Below, in pieces: positions 25,085 to 37,379 of a DNA stretch of 64,000 bases. Positions within the stretch are counted from its first letter, which is position 1. Each line of letters begins with the position of its first letter. The position numbers were made by a program, and so were the translations under genes. The notes under the pieces are model-generated. The model was not told where the DNA came from. It did no database searches and worked only from the letters and a program-made list of their open reading frames with translations. This DNA is from Symbiodinium natans (Eukaryota; Sar; Dinophyceae; Suessiales; Symbiodiniaceae), in the NCBI GenBank assembly GCA_905221605.1, contig CAJNDS010002334.1:244501-308500 (forward strand). Direction: 5' to 3'.

Positions 25085-25927
25085 GAACTCCAGAGAAGCC
25101 GCTGCAACCGGCCAGGCGGAGGTCAGCCAGGAGGCCAACCAGGTGCCTGCTACACCGGGCGCGCCGGTTCCCGACAACGTGGCACGGAACTTCCTCAAGG
25201 TGCTCTGGGTGCTCTGGGAGGTTTTGGTGGTTTAGGGATGTTGAGGCTGTTGTTGACGGGATAACTGTATTTCAGTCCGGATGTCGAAAGGGATTGAGGG
25301 TGCTCTTTCCCCTGTCCGCCCTTTCAATCCTGCCCTCGCCCTCAACCCTCACCCCCGGAAGATTTTGGAAAGCCAGAGGCCCTAGACGAGGAGTACGTCC
25401 AAGGCAAGGGTGCCATTGTCCGGGCACCAAGTCAGGGAATGACGTGGAAGAGTTTGTTGGGCTCAAGGTTTTGGATGAGTTGCGGTGAGACTTGCTCGGA
25501 CTGTCTTCAGATTCAGCTGCAGATAGCTGCAGTCACCGGCGCTGTTGACAAAGCAGGTCGGAAATTTCTTCGACAACGAGGGGTACCAGGCCAGAGAAGG
25601 ATGTCACAATGTCATAGCCCTGACCCAGTGAGCCTGAGTAAGGTCCTCAGTGAAGTGGAGGGATGTTCCTGGCAGGATCCCTTGTCGTCCTTCGAGGAGA
25701 AGGCGACAGCCATACAGTAGCTCGTAAACCGGGTGCTGCGGCGTAAGTGCGAATCCTTGCATTGCAGCCCGGGGCACAAAAAGGAGGCATCATAAGATAA
25801 TAAGTAGATGGAGTGGAGTAGAAGGCAGCGGGAGGAATTTTCAGCACATCGCCAGGTGCGCGACGCTGGGAACAAGAAGGAGGCCATTGAGGCGATCGCC
25901 AAGGACTGGGGCCTCGAAAGTCCCTGA
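25085..25927 (+). CDS. 3' part of an unidentified gene
   Basis: Exon about 25085-25199 (VSQEANQVPATPGAPVPDNV, then ARNFLK) ends at GT. Exon 25373 to about 25409 begins PEALDEEYVQGK. Exon 25557-25627 encodes GNFFDNEGYQAREGCHNVIA and ends at a GTGAG donor; exon 25822-25927 follows in phase with an Arg/Glu/Lys-rich helix and ends IAKDWGLESP-stop. The last join is phase-exact, so the C-terminus is well supported. The join between the second and third pieces is unresolved, and upstream exons were not found. No family recognised; the tail would form a charged helix. Confidence 0.55.
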
Positions 25928-25999
25928 GGATCCTGTGACAGGTTTCAAGCAGGTCGCACCAGACCGCCCTGCACTACGTCACTACGACTCAGTCTCACC

Positions 26000-26480
26000 G
26001 CTCATGTACAATGTATGAAGCGTCACCTTCAACAAGACTTGAACGTGAAGCTTCACGCTTTCAATGCATGGATTTTGTAGATGTTGCCAACGTTGTTGCT
26101 CACTCCGTATCTGTGCTTCTGCAACCTAGCTGGTGTACAACAAGCATCTCGGGCACAGGTCTCGCAGGTCACCTGCCAAGCAGGTCTGCGCTGCAGCAAA
26201 CTGTGCCAAGATGGCTCTGCAAGGACATGCGACATGGGTAATTGAATCATTTTGTAATGATTTGTATCGCACCAGAAGGCCAAAGTGTGCTTGAGCTTGG
26301 TGGCACGGGTATCGGAGCACGGGCCCAAGTGCCACCAAGTGCCACCAAGTGCCATATCCGAGCTGGAGAGCCTTGCAGGATGCACTTTGCACCAGTAGGG
26401 ACGCGACTATGCACTGGCGAATTTGGCTTCCAGGCCTTTCAAGAAAAGGTCGCTGACAGTGCTGTGGCAGTTTGAGGGTT
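26000..26480. other. Intergenic, no gene seen
   Basis: Frames here are short and lack exon texture. A triplet repeat of AAGTGCCACC units is visible at about 26328-26353. Confidence 0.4.
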
Positions 26481-26489
26481 GAGGGTTCA

Positions 26490-29400
26490 AGGGCCACTGG
26501 CCGCCACCTACCGGCCGCGATTCACAGCGTCGCAGGCAGCATCACCCATCACGGCTCAAATCATGCCGACACGAGCTCCGGAAGACAAGAGCCGAGGAGC
26601 TGGTCAGCAAGCCGATACAACCGATCCGTACCGTCCGTACCCTTAATTTACTGCTTGCAGTCCTTATCCTTGCTATGACTCCGGCCGCAGCTCTGCCTGC
26701 GAGTTGCCGATGACTGAGATGTTCCACCGGCTGCGCAACAACCCGGTAAGGCCGTAAGGCCTGAATAGCCCTCAAACAACAATGCGCATGAAGCCCTTAA
26801 ACCCCAAACCCTAAACTTTCAAAACCTTATGCTCAAGCCTGCAAGGGTCTGTGGGCCGAGGTTGAGCGGCCTGCGATGATTCGCAGCGCCACAGCGGGGC
26901 AGGCATGAGATCTTTGAGTGTCTTAAGGGGCTTTAGTTTGCAGAGTTTTGAGGGCATAGCTGGGCTTTAATGAAAGAATTGTTCAGATTAGGCCTTCAGT
27001 GAAAGGTTTAAGGCGGCGACAAGGTTCCCTTCAATCGAAAACTTTGTGTCTGTTGAAGGTAGGCGTTGATTTTGTCGCACAGTGAGTCCCGAAGTGTTTG
27101 GGGGGGGAGCGGAAGAGAGAGCGAGAGAGAGAGCATCTTGAAACCCGTTCGACCCACAAAGTCCGCCGTGCCAATAATCACTTTTAAGAGCATCTCTATG
27201 AGCTGATAAGAATCCCACCGCACACCTTGGAGGCCTTGGCATCCGATTTCCTGCGCCTGGAAGCCCAGCGCGATGCCCTGGAGGCGAAACATCCCCAAAG
27301 GAGGGGGGGGGTTCTAGGTTTAGGGTTTAGGGGCCTGTTGTAGGATTCGGGGGGTGCCCGGGTGCTAGGGCTGCTAGGGTTCTCTAAACTTTTCGGGCTA
27401 ATGTGAAGCCTCTACAGCAAAGGCCTTTGAGGCTGCCCCTGCCCAGCGCGTGCGCGAGGGTTTGGGGAATGCCGAGGCAGCTGTCGGAGTTGGGAGTTTG
27501 AGAGCTTAGGGCAAAGCGGATGCCGCAGGTTGAGAACGGAGGTCCTTGAACAGTCGCCCATGCAGCTTCTGCGATTTTCAAGTTGCGGCAGCGTCAGCTC
27601 GTCGAAAGACAGTCCCACAAACCCAGTGCCAAACATGTCCAGGGCAAGCAATGGCGCTGCCTGGAGGACATGGAGAACCGGAAGATGGTCTCCGCAGGGT
27701 TTTGGGGGGCAGGGCAACTGGTAGCAGAGGGCGTTGAGGATTCTGCAGCTTGCCGCCGTTCGTGCTGGTGTATAAGGCTTGGTGGGCTCCATGTTTTCTG
27801 GATATGCAATTTGATCAGCTTGGGCGGGCAAAATATGGAAATATGCACAGTTTTTGGGTTTGGCTTTTGAGTTTCGGGTCTTAGAAGGCTTAGTGGAGTG
27901 GGGTTTTAAGAAGCTTTCTTAAGGGGCAGTCCACGGAAACATGCCTTCATTGCCAGGTGAACCAGCAGCGGCAGAAAGCCTACGCCGACATCCTGGACCG
28001 GCGTCTCCAGGCGGAGGTCCCCGACCGTATTCAGATAAGCCCACTAAAGCAATATACATAAAATTACATAAGGGACAATTTGTACAACACATTATGTAGA
28101 ACATGTATTGCATTATCTGTATGAACAAAAATGTATTTATATCGTAGTTTTTGTCTGCTGATGTCAGTTGTCGATCTCGTGTGCCAGAGTGGCCCATGCA
28201 TTCAGGTGTGGCAAGGCAACCCAAACCCGAAGCTCTAAACCCTAAGCCCTAAGCCCTGAACCCGAAGAGACTGAGGAGCTGTGAGCCGAGGAATTAAGGT
28301 TTGGGGTTTAGGCCTTCCAAAAAGTCTTTCCCGATATCACGAGATCTGGCACACTTGATGTGGCTTTGGGGTTGAGGGTAATAGAGCTGCAACAAAACAG
28401 CATGAGAGGTCTTGTCAGTTCTGACAGCCAGCCTTCATTGTAACAAGTTGCAGGAAGAGAGTTTGGTGACAAAGAACAGCGACTTCAACAGGAAGGAATA
28501 CTAGACTTGTGCGAGTTACGGAACAAACAAAAACCATCAGCAGTATAGATCATTATAATTATGACTGCTTGTTGCCGATTGAAGCTTGTTGTGTGACCAT
28601 TACCTGTGTCCGGTGGTCGCTGCCTTCATGTGAGTGTCCAGGGAAAGCAGCAAAGCATCACCAAAGAGCGAAACCTCGTGATCCGGACGGAGGCATGCGG
28701 TTTTAACATCGCAATGAAGAGTCGGCCTGGGCAGTTTAGTGTGCAAGGTCGCTCAAGGCTCGTGTCTCCAGTTGGGAATGATTGTAGTACTGTAAAGCAG
28801 CGATTGCTCTACCACACCCAACTAGTCACACTCCTGCCAGTACCCTTCTGGGTCTACCTTATTTGTGCCAAGCAGCAAGCCGACCTTGTCATGTACGAGT
28901 ACGCTTCGGGCTCTGCATTGAGGCCACCCGATTGTGCAGCAGCCGGTCCTGGGAGGGAGAGGCCTGCCAAGGTTGATGTAAATTTCTGTACAGTATATGT
29001 CATTATATGTAATTCTATGTCACAACCATATATGCAATCATACGTAATTATGTGTAACTCTGTTGTGGCGCCTTGCCACACCCGGCATCTATGTGTCTTG
29101 TGCTCAAGGATGATCTCTCGGCCAGGCGACCAGCCAAATCCGTGCCCGCAAAGAGCGTTTTGCGGTGGAAGTGGAGGAGATGTCGTGCCCTCAAGCCAGA
29201 ACAGGAGGGTGGGTACCGGCGAACAACGAAAAACTACCGGCGGACAACGAAAGATGTCTCATAACAACGAAAGATAACAACGTAAACGGCCCGCCAGCAT
29301 CGATCCAGGTCCGGCGGCAACCATCCCCTTCCGGAGAGAAACGAAAAACCCTTCTGCCGAGCATCGAACACCTGCCGCCCAGCATCGAAAAACCCTCCGC

Positions 29401-30538
29401 CGAGCATCGAAAAACCTTTTGGCCAAGCATCTCAAACTCTGCAACCTTTGCAGGAAGACCACCATCGATACTTTTTAAAAGCCGTGCAAGCTTGCTTCAA
29501 ATCAGATGACTTTTGTTTACCCATCATGCGATCATGGTGTTTGCAAATGGGGGTCGCTGCACCCCCTCCCCCCCCAACCCCCACCACCGTTTAAGCCGTG
29601 CAAGCTTGCTCCAAAGCATATGAAGCTTTTTTAACCCATCACGCGATCATTGTGTTTGCAAATGGGGGGGGGGGGGGCTGCACCCGCTGCCCCGCCCCCA
29701 ACCCTCCACTTTTTTTAAGCTGTGCAAGCTTGCTTCAAATCGTGTGAGTTTTTTCCAACCCATCATGCGATCATTGTGTTTGCAAATGGGGGGGGGGGGA
29801 ATTGAACAGAATCGGCTGTAAACCTCAACTCGAGAGACCCTAACCCCCCAAACTCGAACCCTCAACCCCAGAGCCTAAAACCCTCAACTCTAAAACCCTC
29901 GATGCTACCCCCAAAGCCCCTTGGATACACCAAAGACGGCCCCTACACTCCCTGGTTTAGGGTTTAGGGTTGAGGGTCGCGCAGCCCCGCTCCCCCCCCC
30001 CCCGCTTTTTCAAGCCGTGCAAGCTTGCTTCAAATCATATGAATGTCTTTTTACATATAGACAAAATAAAAGTCTTGCTATGGACATATAGAGAAAATGG
30101 AGGTCTGTTGTTCTATGTAAATATACACCAAACAGGCTTTTGTAAATGTAGAGAAAATCATGGTTTTCTATGTGAAGATAGCGAAAATAAGTGTTTTCCT
30201 ACGGAAATATTGACAAGGTGTAGTTTTTTTGTCCTATGGAAATACACAGAATTGCCTGACCCTCCCCCACCACCCCCACCCACACAACACAACCCCTCCC
30301 CGCCCCCCTCCCCCTCCCCCCCCCCCTCCGCCCCCCCCCCTCCCCCGCCCCCTCCCCCCCCCCTCCCCCCCCCCTCCCCCCCCCTCCCCCCCCCTCCCAC
30401 CCCCCTCCCCCCCCCCCCCCGTCCCCCCCCCTCCCCCCCGCCCCTCCCCCCCCCCCTCCCCCCCCCTCCGCCCCCCTGCCCCCCTCCCCCCCCGCCCCCC
30501 CCCCTCCCCCCCCCCTCCCCGCCCTCCCCCCCCCCCCC

Positions 30539-30572
<34 letters not shown>

Positions 30573-31300
30573 CCCCCCCCCCCCTCCCCCCCCCCCTCCC
30601 CCCCAAAAAAAGACCACCACATGTCATCGTCTACATGGGACTTTGTCAAAGAATGCTGTTGGGATGGTGTTTTTTTGCTCGAGGTTTCTTAGAGATGAGG
30701 GCTACCTGGGATCAAGCAAGTCGTTAACGTCAAGGCCTGAACTTCCTAACGGCCTCTTCAGTACGGACTAAACTAAACCTCTCTATACCGGGGCGGGAGC
30801 GAGGGGCCTATATGTTATTGCCGAGCTCCCGTCCCGTCCGTCCCCGAACTCCCGGCCGTCCCGTCCCGTCCCGTCCCGTCCCGTCCCGTCCCGTCCCGTC
30901 CCGTCCCGTCGGCGGACATCGAAAACCAACTGGCGGACATCGAACGGGAACCGGCGAACATCCATAGGTCACATCTTGTCTTTCGTTGTCATGATGACTT
31001 TTTCGTTGTTCGCCGGTAATATTCCCAGAGCGGGACCTGGTCAAGTTCTTGAGCGACCGCTCAGCTGTGAAGTCTGGAGGTGGAAAGACTGGCAGCAGCG
31101 TGTTGCCACCAAAATTCGTGAGGACCGTAGGCTGCGGTTTTTCAATTTCGTGTTGTTAGCGCTGCCGTGGCCATTTGTTTCTTCACTTCCTGAAGGACAT
31201 TGACGTGGCGCGCAGAGACGCTGAGCATTGCAAAGCACGGCAAAAGGAAGCCATGGAGGCCCGATCTGCTCGAGGAAGCTCCTCGAAGCTCCTCGAGCAG
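26490..31300 (+). CDS. Coiled-coil protein gene, multi-exon, unidentified
   Basis: A chain of short, charged, heptad-like exons on the plus strand. Exon 26661-26745 is exactly in frame (CYDSGRSSACELPMTEMFHR) with a GTAAG donor. Others: about 27229-27300 (ASDFLRLEAQRDALEAKHPQ); about 27418-27490 (AKAFEAAPAQRVREGLGNAE); about 27584-27688 (LRQRQLVERQSHKPSAKHVQ, then EDMENRKM); about 27959-28040 (VNQQRQKAYADILDRRLQAE); about 28453-28520 (REFGDKEQRLQQEGILDLCE); about 29129-29181 (TSQIRARKERFAVEVEEM); about 31205-31265 (VARRDAEHCKARQKEAMEAR). The texture resembles ciliary or basal-body coiled-coil proteins, but no family was recognised. An additional weak exon at about 26490-26640 is Pro/Ser-rich. 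The intron after the EVEEM exon holds the TIR element at 29,214-31,018. Confidence 0.5.
29477..30060. repeat. Degenerate repeats of a GCCGTGCAAGCTTGCT unit
   Basis: Copies begin near 29481, 29595, 29719 and 30014. Each has GCYGTGCAAGCTTGCT, then AAATCATATGA-like sequence; the first three continue to CCCATCA-GCGATCATTGTGTTTGCAAATG and a G tract. Spacing is about 114, 124 and 295 bases, so it is an irregular array within the TIR element. Confidence 0.8.
30292..30604. repeat. C-rich (CCCCCCT) tract, 300 bp
   Basis: About 310 bases of C runs broken by single T or G, so the minus strand is nearly pure G runs with many potential G-quadruplexes. It yields spurious poly-Pro and poly-Gly frames in every register. 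Sequencing length here may be unreliable. Confidence 0.9.
30842..30910. repeat. CCCGT pentamer minisatellite
   Basis: About a dozen tandem CCGTC/CCCGT units inside the right half of the TIR element. Confidence 0.9.
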
Positions 31301-31726
31301 TTAATGGTATGGAAGAATTGACCTGTGCCGGCGCATATATGACTGTGTGCGGCAGAGCAGTGCACGTTGCTGCCTCAGAGCCGTTTTCTAGATGGATCAA
31401 GACGAGAAGAGAAGTAGCTTTTGCAGGTAGGGGGGGGTCCGGTCAGCAGGCCGTGACTGAGTCGTTGAGGCACCGGCAGACCTTCCAAGCTGCTGTCTGC
31501 GCAGTTCTGTTCAGTAGATCCTAGATTGCAAAATATTGCAAGTCCAGCCTTCAAGTGCTCGTGACGTACTACGTACGGCCCAGATGATGCGACTTCCGCA
31601 AATGTCTTTATGTAGTAGATTCTGCTACTTCTGTGCTGTTTTTGCGCACTTACCATTTGATTCCTTGACTTGTCTTATTCTCCTGGAATCTGGCGCACAG
31701 CGTTCGAACGAGTGTTTCAGGCCATG

Positions 31727-32330
31727 CCGGAGAAAGACCTGCCCCTCACCGCTGTGGTCGGTGCAGCAGCGGCCGCCAGCGCGGTGGTCGGCGCCGCCAC
31801 CGGTGTGGTCACCTGGCATCACATGGGTCTTGTCGGAAGGATGTTTGGCAGTCGTGCTTTCTGTACGAAGTACCTAAAGTTGCTCTGACAGAATGTGTAG
31901 GAGGGAGGTGTGGCGCTTGTGGTTTTTGTTTGCGGGCGGTGGCTAGACTCAGGGAACGCCATTGTTGACACAAGGCTCTCTTCATGGCTTTGAAGGGCAA
32001 AGAGAAAGCTCGGAGCAGCGACCCCCCAGCAACCCCGGCGTGCCTTGGACGAAGATGATTGCAAAGGTCGACGGGTGCAGGGCTTCGGGAATTTTTGGTT
32101 CTTTTGGGAATTAAGGTGTCGAGTCCCTAAACCCCAATGAAGCTTGCAGGTTCCTCGCCTGATATGTAAGACTTTAAGATGCGCACCGACACCGGCTTCT
32201 GAGAGCTCATGCGCTGACCATGTGCTACCCAGGCTTGAAGTCGCCAACGCGCACATCAGGAATGCGCTGCCAGATAGCGGCATGATGGTGGAGGACGTGG
32301 GCCTCGTGAGGGTTAACAACGATGGCATGT
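31727..32330 (+). CDS. Exon-like stretches, Ala/Val-rich (unidentified)
   Basis: From ATG 31723 or so, PEKDLPLTAVVGAAAAASAV leads into a further Gly/Ala/Val stretch and TWHHMGLVGR, a hydrophobic segment that could be a membrane helix or the start of a protein. A second stretch at about 32233-32310 reads EVANAHIRNALPDSGMMVED after a CCCAG acceptor. They may be 5' exons of the PRPP-synthetase gene or a separate gene. Confidence 0.35.
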
Positions 32331-32399
32331 CTGCTGAGCGTTGCAGCGCGTTGCAGCGCGTTCGGCGAGCTCTTGAGTCACAGCTGGTCGTTGCCTACG

Positions 32400-32973
32400 T
32401 AGGAACATGATAGTGGCAACAAGCTACATCAGGGGAATCAGTAGGAAATCACGTGTGCACTGCGAAGCTGCTGTTTGCACCTCACCGGTGAAGTCTATCT
32501 ACCTTCAGTACTATTCTCTCTGACGTGATGGTAAGTTGACGGGACGACGGTTTTCTATCGAAATTCAAGCCCTGCTCAAGCCCCCTTAAGCCCTGCACGC
32601 TACAGTACAAGACCGCTTGGGCCGGTACGAACGATGCCCTGAGCCGGCCCAGCCTTCGCCTGCTGCAAGGGCCAAAGGTCGAAAAAAGCCGGCCTGGCCG
32701 CCACCTGGACGAAGCCCGCATTGCGCCCAGTCAGGGGTCCAGAATTCCTGTTGAGAGAACTCTTCGCGAACTAGCTCGCATGTCGCAGTGAGGTCAGATT
32801 CCCTCCTTTGGGGCTCTGAGGGATTGGGGCGAAGGCAATTTGATTAGACTCGGGCTTTGAGCCCTCCAAGAAAACAGCTCTCAGGGCTTCGAGGCCTGAG
32901 GCAAAAGGGACTGAGTGCAGTGCGAAGATGTCTTGCCAACCCCCAAAAATGTCGTCCGGGTTTGCCTTGCAAG
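32400..32973. other. No clear exon
   Basis: Apart from a basic Pro/Ala-rich frame at about 32610-32730 I see no coding signal. It may be intron or intergenic sequence upstream of the PRPP-synthetase exons. Confidence 0.35.
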
Positions 32974-35900
32974 GTGGTGATCGCCAGCCCCGCTCTGGAG
33001 CCCTTAGCCAAAGAGGTTGTCTTGCGGTGGTTTGAGCATGGCATGAGCACGAAAATGGTTGTATCCGATCTTTCGCACCCGGAGGTTCGCAAGAGATTAG
33101 GCGAGGATGAGTACCCAGCTACTGCTGGTCCGCTCCCCAAGTAGATGCGGTGAGCATGGTGAGCTGTGAGAAATGTGAGCACATGGTTCTGAGGGCCAAC
33201 CGTAAACCTGGAGTACTTCAAATCGAAGGATCCGAATGTCAAGTGCCTCGGCCATGTACATGATCAGCCGCTGCAGTTTGTGATCGATGTAAGTGACAGA
33301 GACCGTCCCTAACACAAACCCGCCACATGAATAGCTGCTGCCAGGTTTAACTGGAAGCGGGTCGTGGGTCGAAAAATTATTTTCCTGTTCGACACCGTCG
33401 ACCAGAGTCGATTCTTCGAGCAGCACGGGGGCCCAGAACCTGTAAAACAGAGGTACAGAGATGTACAGAGTCTTTTGGGCAAATCTACACTTCTAGACGC
33501 TGCGCGTCGCCCGCCTGGGCCCGGCCCGGCGCGCAGAGGCGTTTGGGATTGGCGGTGGCCACTTCTTAAGCGTGTGGAAGGGAACAAGCCACAGAGGTTC
33601 AAATGTCCGCATATTCAAAAACCCAAGCTTTCACATACATGTGGAGATTCCAAAGATTGTTTTGAGAGGGTTCATCGCTGGGATCGCTGGGTCCCACCCG
33701 CCCTAGCCAAGGCGAGGAACCCAAGTCCTAGTGAATATCGGGGGAGGGAGGGGGGGTGGGCAACACTTGGGATGGCTGGGAAAAAATGGAGGAGGTGGTG
33801 AGTCAGGGGGGCCACAGGAAACCTCTGATGCCACACGGCCGAGGGCCAAGACGAATAAGACATGGAGACAGATGGCCAACTCCTCAGGCTATCGCTGCTT
33901 CAGGCTCATGGCTCATGGGTTGCGAAAGCCAGTTTGGCGCTTGTGCACGGCACCACTCTGCACAGTTCGGAGAGTCACATGAACGAATCGCGCAGCAGAA
34001 GAGCTTGCTGGTTCAGGCCCTCCAAGGATTCGCAGTTCCGGATGGTGAAGACAAGCAGACCAAGTGGAAAACCTACGCCGTGGCCCTAATCAATGCTGCA
34101 AAGCATTCATAGTCACAGCTGTGCTCTGCCATACCATCGATTGCACAAACCCAGCACAGTTGCTGATGCGGAAGGTGAACGCGGGCGCCTATTCCTGGGG
34201 GCGAGCCTCGCAGATCACAGTGGTTATCCCGTGCCGGGGATGCAATGAAGTAGGTGGGGACTCAGACTCAAATCTTCAGACTCCCCATGGCTTCTTTGCT
34301 CCCTTGGGCCAAGGTGGTACAGACCATGCCAGCTGCCGGGCTTAAACTTTGAGGCTTTGCGAGCTTACCCGGCAAGGCTGTGGAAGTCCGTGGACCATCT
34401 CAGCTTAGCTTTGGTGGTTTTTGGTGGGCAGCTGAGGATGGAGAGAACCAGCAGATGGCATCTAGACGAGAGCGGGAAGTGGATCAACAGCAACCCGGAG
34501 GCTTGCCCCCTTAGCCTCTGCCACACTCTCTGAGGGATGACCATGGGGTCGGTCTGCCTTCAGGGAGCCTGGCTGGATGTGCCCAATGCTCTGCTTCTTG
34601 GATTCACAAAGCATGGCTTGTGCCGAGACTCCTTAGATCTTGGGGGCGTGACTTGCGTTTGAGGCTGAAGTCTCGGGTTTAGCGTTTGGAGGATTGGACG
34701 ATGAGATTTCGGACTTCCGACGGTGCGGTTTAGGGTGAGTACGAGCTGGGGTCACAAAAGGTACATGGCGCGGCTCCTCGCGACTCCTGGATCTGTCCCT
34801 CCCCTGCCGGGGCCAAACAGCTCCATGGATGGAATGCGACTTGGGCGCATCACGACTGCCGACACCACCTTCTGCGTATCTTAAGATCACCACCGACTGG
34901 AGATCCCTCCGGCAAGACTTGTGTGGGAATATTTATTGTAGGGTGCCTCTTTGTAGACTTCGTCACTCTATCCTAGGCCGCTGAACCCTCTGTGGCCAGC
35001 ACCTTACCTGGCAGCCGTGACGAATCCCCGGGGTGCATCAGCCATGAAGCAGCAGAGTCATACGGCCTGACTCCGCTAAACTCCGCTTTGCAGATGTCGA
35101 GGCGCCCACCCTTGGAGCTCCTGTTTGTGGAGCTTCATGAGGACCTGAGCTTTGCACCCGACAAGAAGCTTGAACCCTGTTTCTTCAATCCTGCGCCCTT
35201 AAAATATTGGATGCTAACTGAGCGAAGTGCTATGTCGTGTGCCGCCACGCAGCCAAACCCCAGGTCCCAGACACCGAAAACATCCAAAAACGTGCTTACC
35301 TCCCCCGGGCCCAGTAAGAGCTTATAGGTGTAGGTTTGTAGGGGGCTTAGGTGGTGGAAGGTTTATTCCCAACTTTTCTCAGCATTCTTTCGCACCGGTG
35401 TTTGACCAGGAAGCACCGGTGGCCCGGTCAGTTAGCGACCTCGGTGCTACCATCAGGCGCCCCTGCCTCTGTCACTCCACCCTCTCCTGACCTCTCCTCC
35501 CTCGCATTCACAAAGGTCTCTCGTACTTGCTCTTGTCGCGTTCCCTCTCACATACTTCTCACAGTCTCAGCAGTTCTTGACACTTGCGTCGTCAGGATGG
35601 AGCGGTTCGTCCCTTACTTCTTGAAGAAGTACAAGGCCAAGCCTACGTATCCAGGCCGGCCCACAGGAATTCCCCTCCGATGTTGAGCCTGGTGGCTATA
35701 GTTGTACATCAGTACTCGTAGGTGCCCTCGTCTTAGCTTATGCCTAGTTGGCCTTTCGATTTGTGGGAGCTGGTAGTTGCACAGTGCCGAATTCCAAGTC
35801 GGCACGGAGGCAAGAATAACGTCTACATCCTCTTCCCTGACCATGGCGCGTACGATCGGTACGCGGAAGCTGTGGAACAGGAGCTCTTCCTTGACCTCGA

Positions 35901-37041
35901 TCACATCTTGCATCTTGGCAGTAGCTCACATCATCTTGGCTGCTCAGTGGTTCCAAGATGCGGTGAGTGACGCGGACAAAGTAGTGGCCGGGGAAGCCCC
36001 ATGCTGTTGCCCAGCACTGCCGCGAGGTATATCAAGAAGACGAGGGTCGGCGAGTCCATTGGACAGGAACAGAAGCTCTTCTATGATCAAAACAGGACCC
36101 AAGTCGCCTTCTCACAGTTGTGCTCATATGCCACATACCCATCACTCCCAGCACTGCGCTTCTGATCGTCAAGCAGCACCCCATGCAGGCAAGAGTATGA
36201 GAAGACAAGCCAGTTGAATCCGGACAAGGAGCGGGCACGCCAAAGTGCTAAGTTGCTGCAAGACTTCTAGTGGGAGCCTGACTTCTCTCAGTCCTCCCCA
36301 TTGCTGTGTTGCAGATTTTTCATCCCCATGAGGCCGACCCCCGAAGTGCTGAGAGGACCACATCTTGATTATCGACGACTTCACCAACTCGGGAAGCACC
36401 CTGTTTGGGGCAGTGGAGTCGCCAACTCAGAAGGGTTCGCAGATATGAAGAATTGATTTGAATCCTTGACGGGGAGGCTCCTTCTCCATGTCAATGTCCT
36501 GACGTGATGTTGCTTGAGACGAAAACCTTTCCATATCTTACCCCCCCCCGAACAATCCCAAATCCGCCCAACATTTTTGATATCCTTTCGATCATCAACA
36601 GGCTGAGTGTTTCAGTGCTATGAAAATCCTATTAGCACTCTGAATATGTTCAAGCATTAACTTGTCATTCTTACTTCATATTATGATCTCAAGATTTCGA
36701 ACTCTACGTCTCCAATGTTTCAATAGTATCAAGCATAGCAAGGCTCAAAAGCAAGGCCGTTGCGAAATGCCAACCGAATTGGGCCAGAAGAATGTAGTCA
36801 CTTCTGCCCTTACCTCGAAACTTGGACCCAACTTCAGTGTCCCAAGTTCTCCGAGTGCCTGCCGACTTAAGGTTAGTCAAGAAGTACGCGGGGGGGAAGG
36901 AGATCAATGTCTCCATTTTTGTGTCCCACCTCGTGGCAACCTATGATCCAAAGGCCGCCGGCCACTGTGGGTTTGATGTCCCGATTCTGTCTTTCTGCTG
37001 CAACGATTCCAGCAAAACATCGCGCTGTCTTCACGCGAGCG

Positions 37042-37087
<46 letters not shown>

Positions 37088-37351
37088 TGTGTGTTGTGTG
37101 TGTGTCTGCCTGTCTGCCTGTCTGTCTGTCTATCTATCTGTCCGTGTACCTCTGCGTGCGTGCGTGCGTGCGCGCGTGCGCGCGTGCGTGCGCGTGTCTC
37201 TGTCTGTTGTGTGATGTGTGAAGTGTATACATACACTTATTATGCATACTCATGCCAATCCACGTGTGTTTGCACAATCGTCCTCATGTCCACATGTCGC
37301 CGGAAGGTTGTCGACGGGCTGAAGGACAAGCTTCACAAGCTTGGCAAGCAG
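32974..37351 (+). CDS. Class II (PRS4-like) phosphoribosyl-pyrophosphate synthetase, fragmentary model
   Basis: PRPP synthetase makes 5-phosphoribosyl diphosphate from ribose 5-phosphate and ATP for nucleotide, His and Trp synthesis. Exons in order: 32974 to about 33107 (VVIASPALEPLAKEVVLRWF); 33214-33288, exactly 25 codons (CLGHVHDQPLQFVID) with a GTAAG donor; 33358-33430 (VVGRKIIFLFDTVDQSRFFE); about 33981-34105 (KSLLVQALQGFAVPDGEDKQ, TYAVALINAAK); about 34215-34240 (ITVVIPC); 35815 to about 35900 (NNVYILFPDHGAYDRYAEAV); about 36352-36419 (HILIIDDFTNSGSTLFGAVE); 36872-36953 (GGKEINVSIFVSHLVATYDP); about 37307-37351 (VVDGLKDKLHKLG). IIDDFTNSGSTL matches the PRPP-binding loop of the phosphoribosyltransferase fold, and FPDHGAYDRY resembles the YPDEGA block of plant PRS4. 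Some exons, including a start and the C-terminus, are unplaced. Confidence 0.75.
37043..37202. repeat. GT/GTGC microsatellite (Z-DNA-prone)
   Basis: A GT run (about 37046-37086), then CTGT/CTAT tetramers, then GTGC/GCGC alternation to about 37196. Alternating purine-pyrimidine of this length favours Z-DNA. It lies in an intron of the PRPP-synthetase gene. Confidence 0.9.
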
Positions 37352-37379
37352 TGCAGAGCCTTGCCATTTCGTTGAACGG

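Larger units (their letters stand above)
29214..31018. mobile_element. 1.8-kb TIR element, non-autonomous, TA-flanked
   Basis: Left end TACCGGCGAACAACGAAAAA (29214-29233) is repeated exactly in reverse complement at 30999-31018. If the outer TA is the duplicated target, the inverted repeat is CCGGCGAACAACGAAAAA with a TA target duplication, as in Tc1/mariner-type insertion. AACAACGAAA recurs several times just inside the left end, and a related copy is found at the right end. No transposase frame is present; the interior is repeats. It sits in an intron of the coiled-coil gene. Confidence 0.8.

Noticed and set aside
30158-30771. Long poly-Pro and poly-Gly frames on both strands
   Set aside because: Produced by the C-rich tract in every register; no splice sites or non-repeat domain.
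36904-37236. CA/GT-derived frames with Cys-Val or Thr-His repeats
   Set aside because: Translation of the GT microsatellite in a PRPP-synthetase intron.
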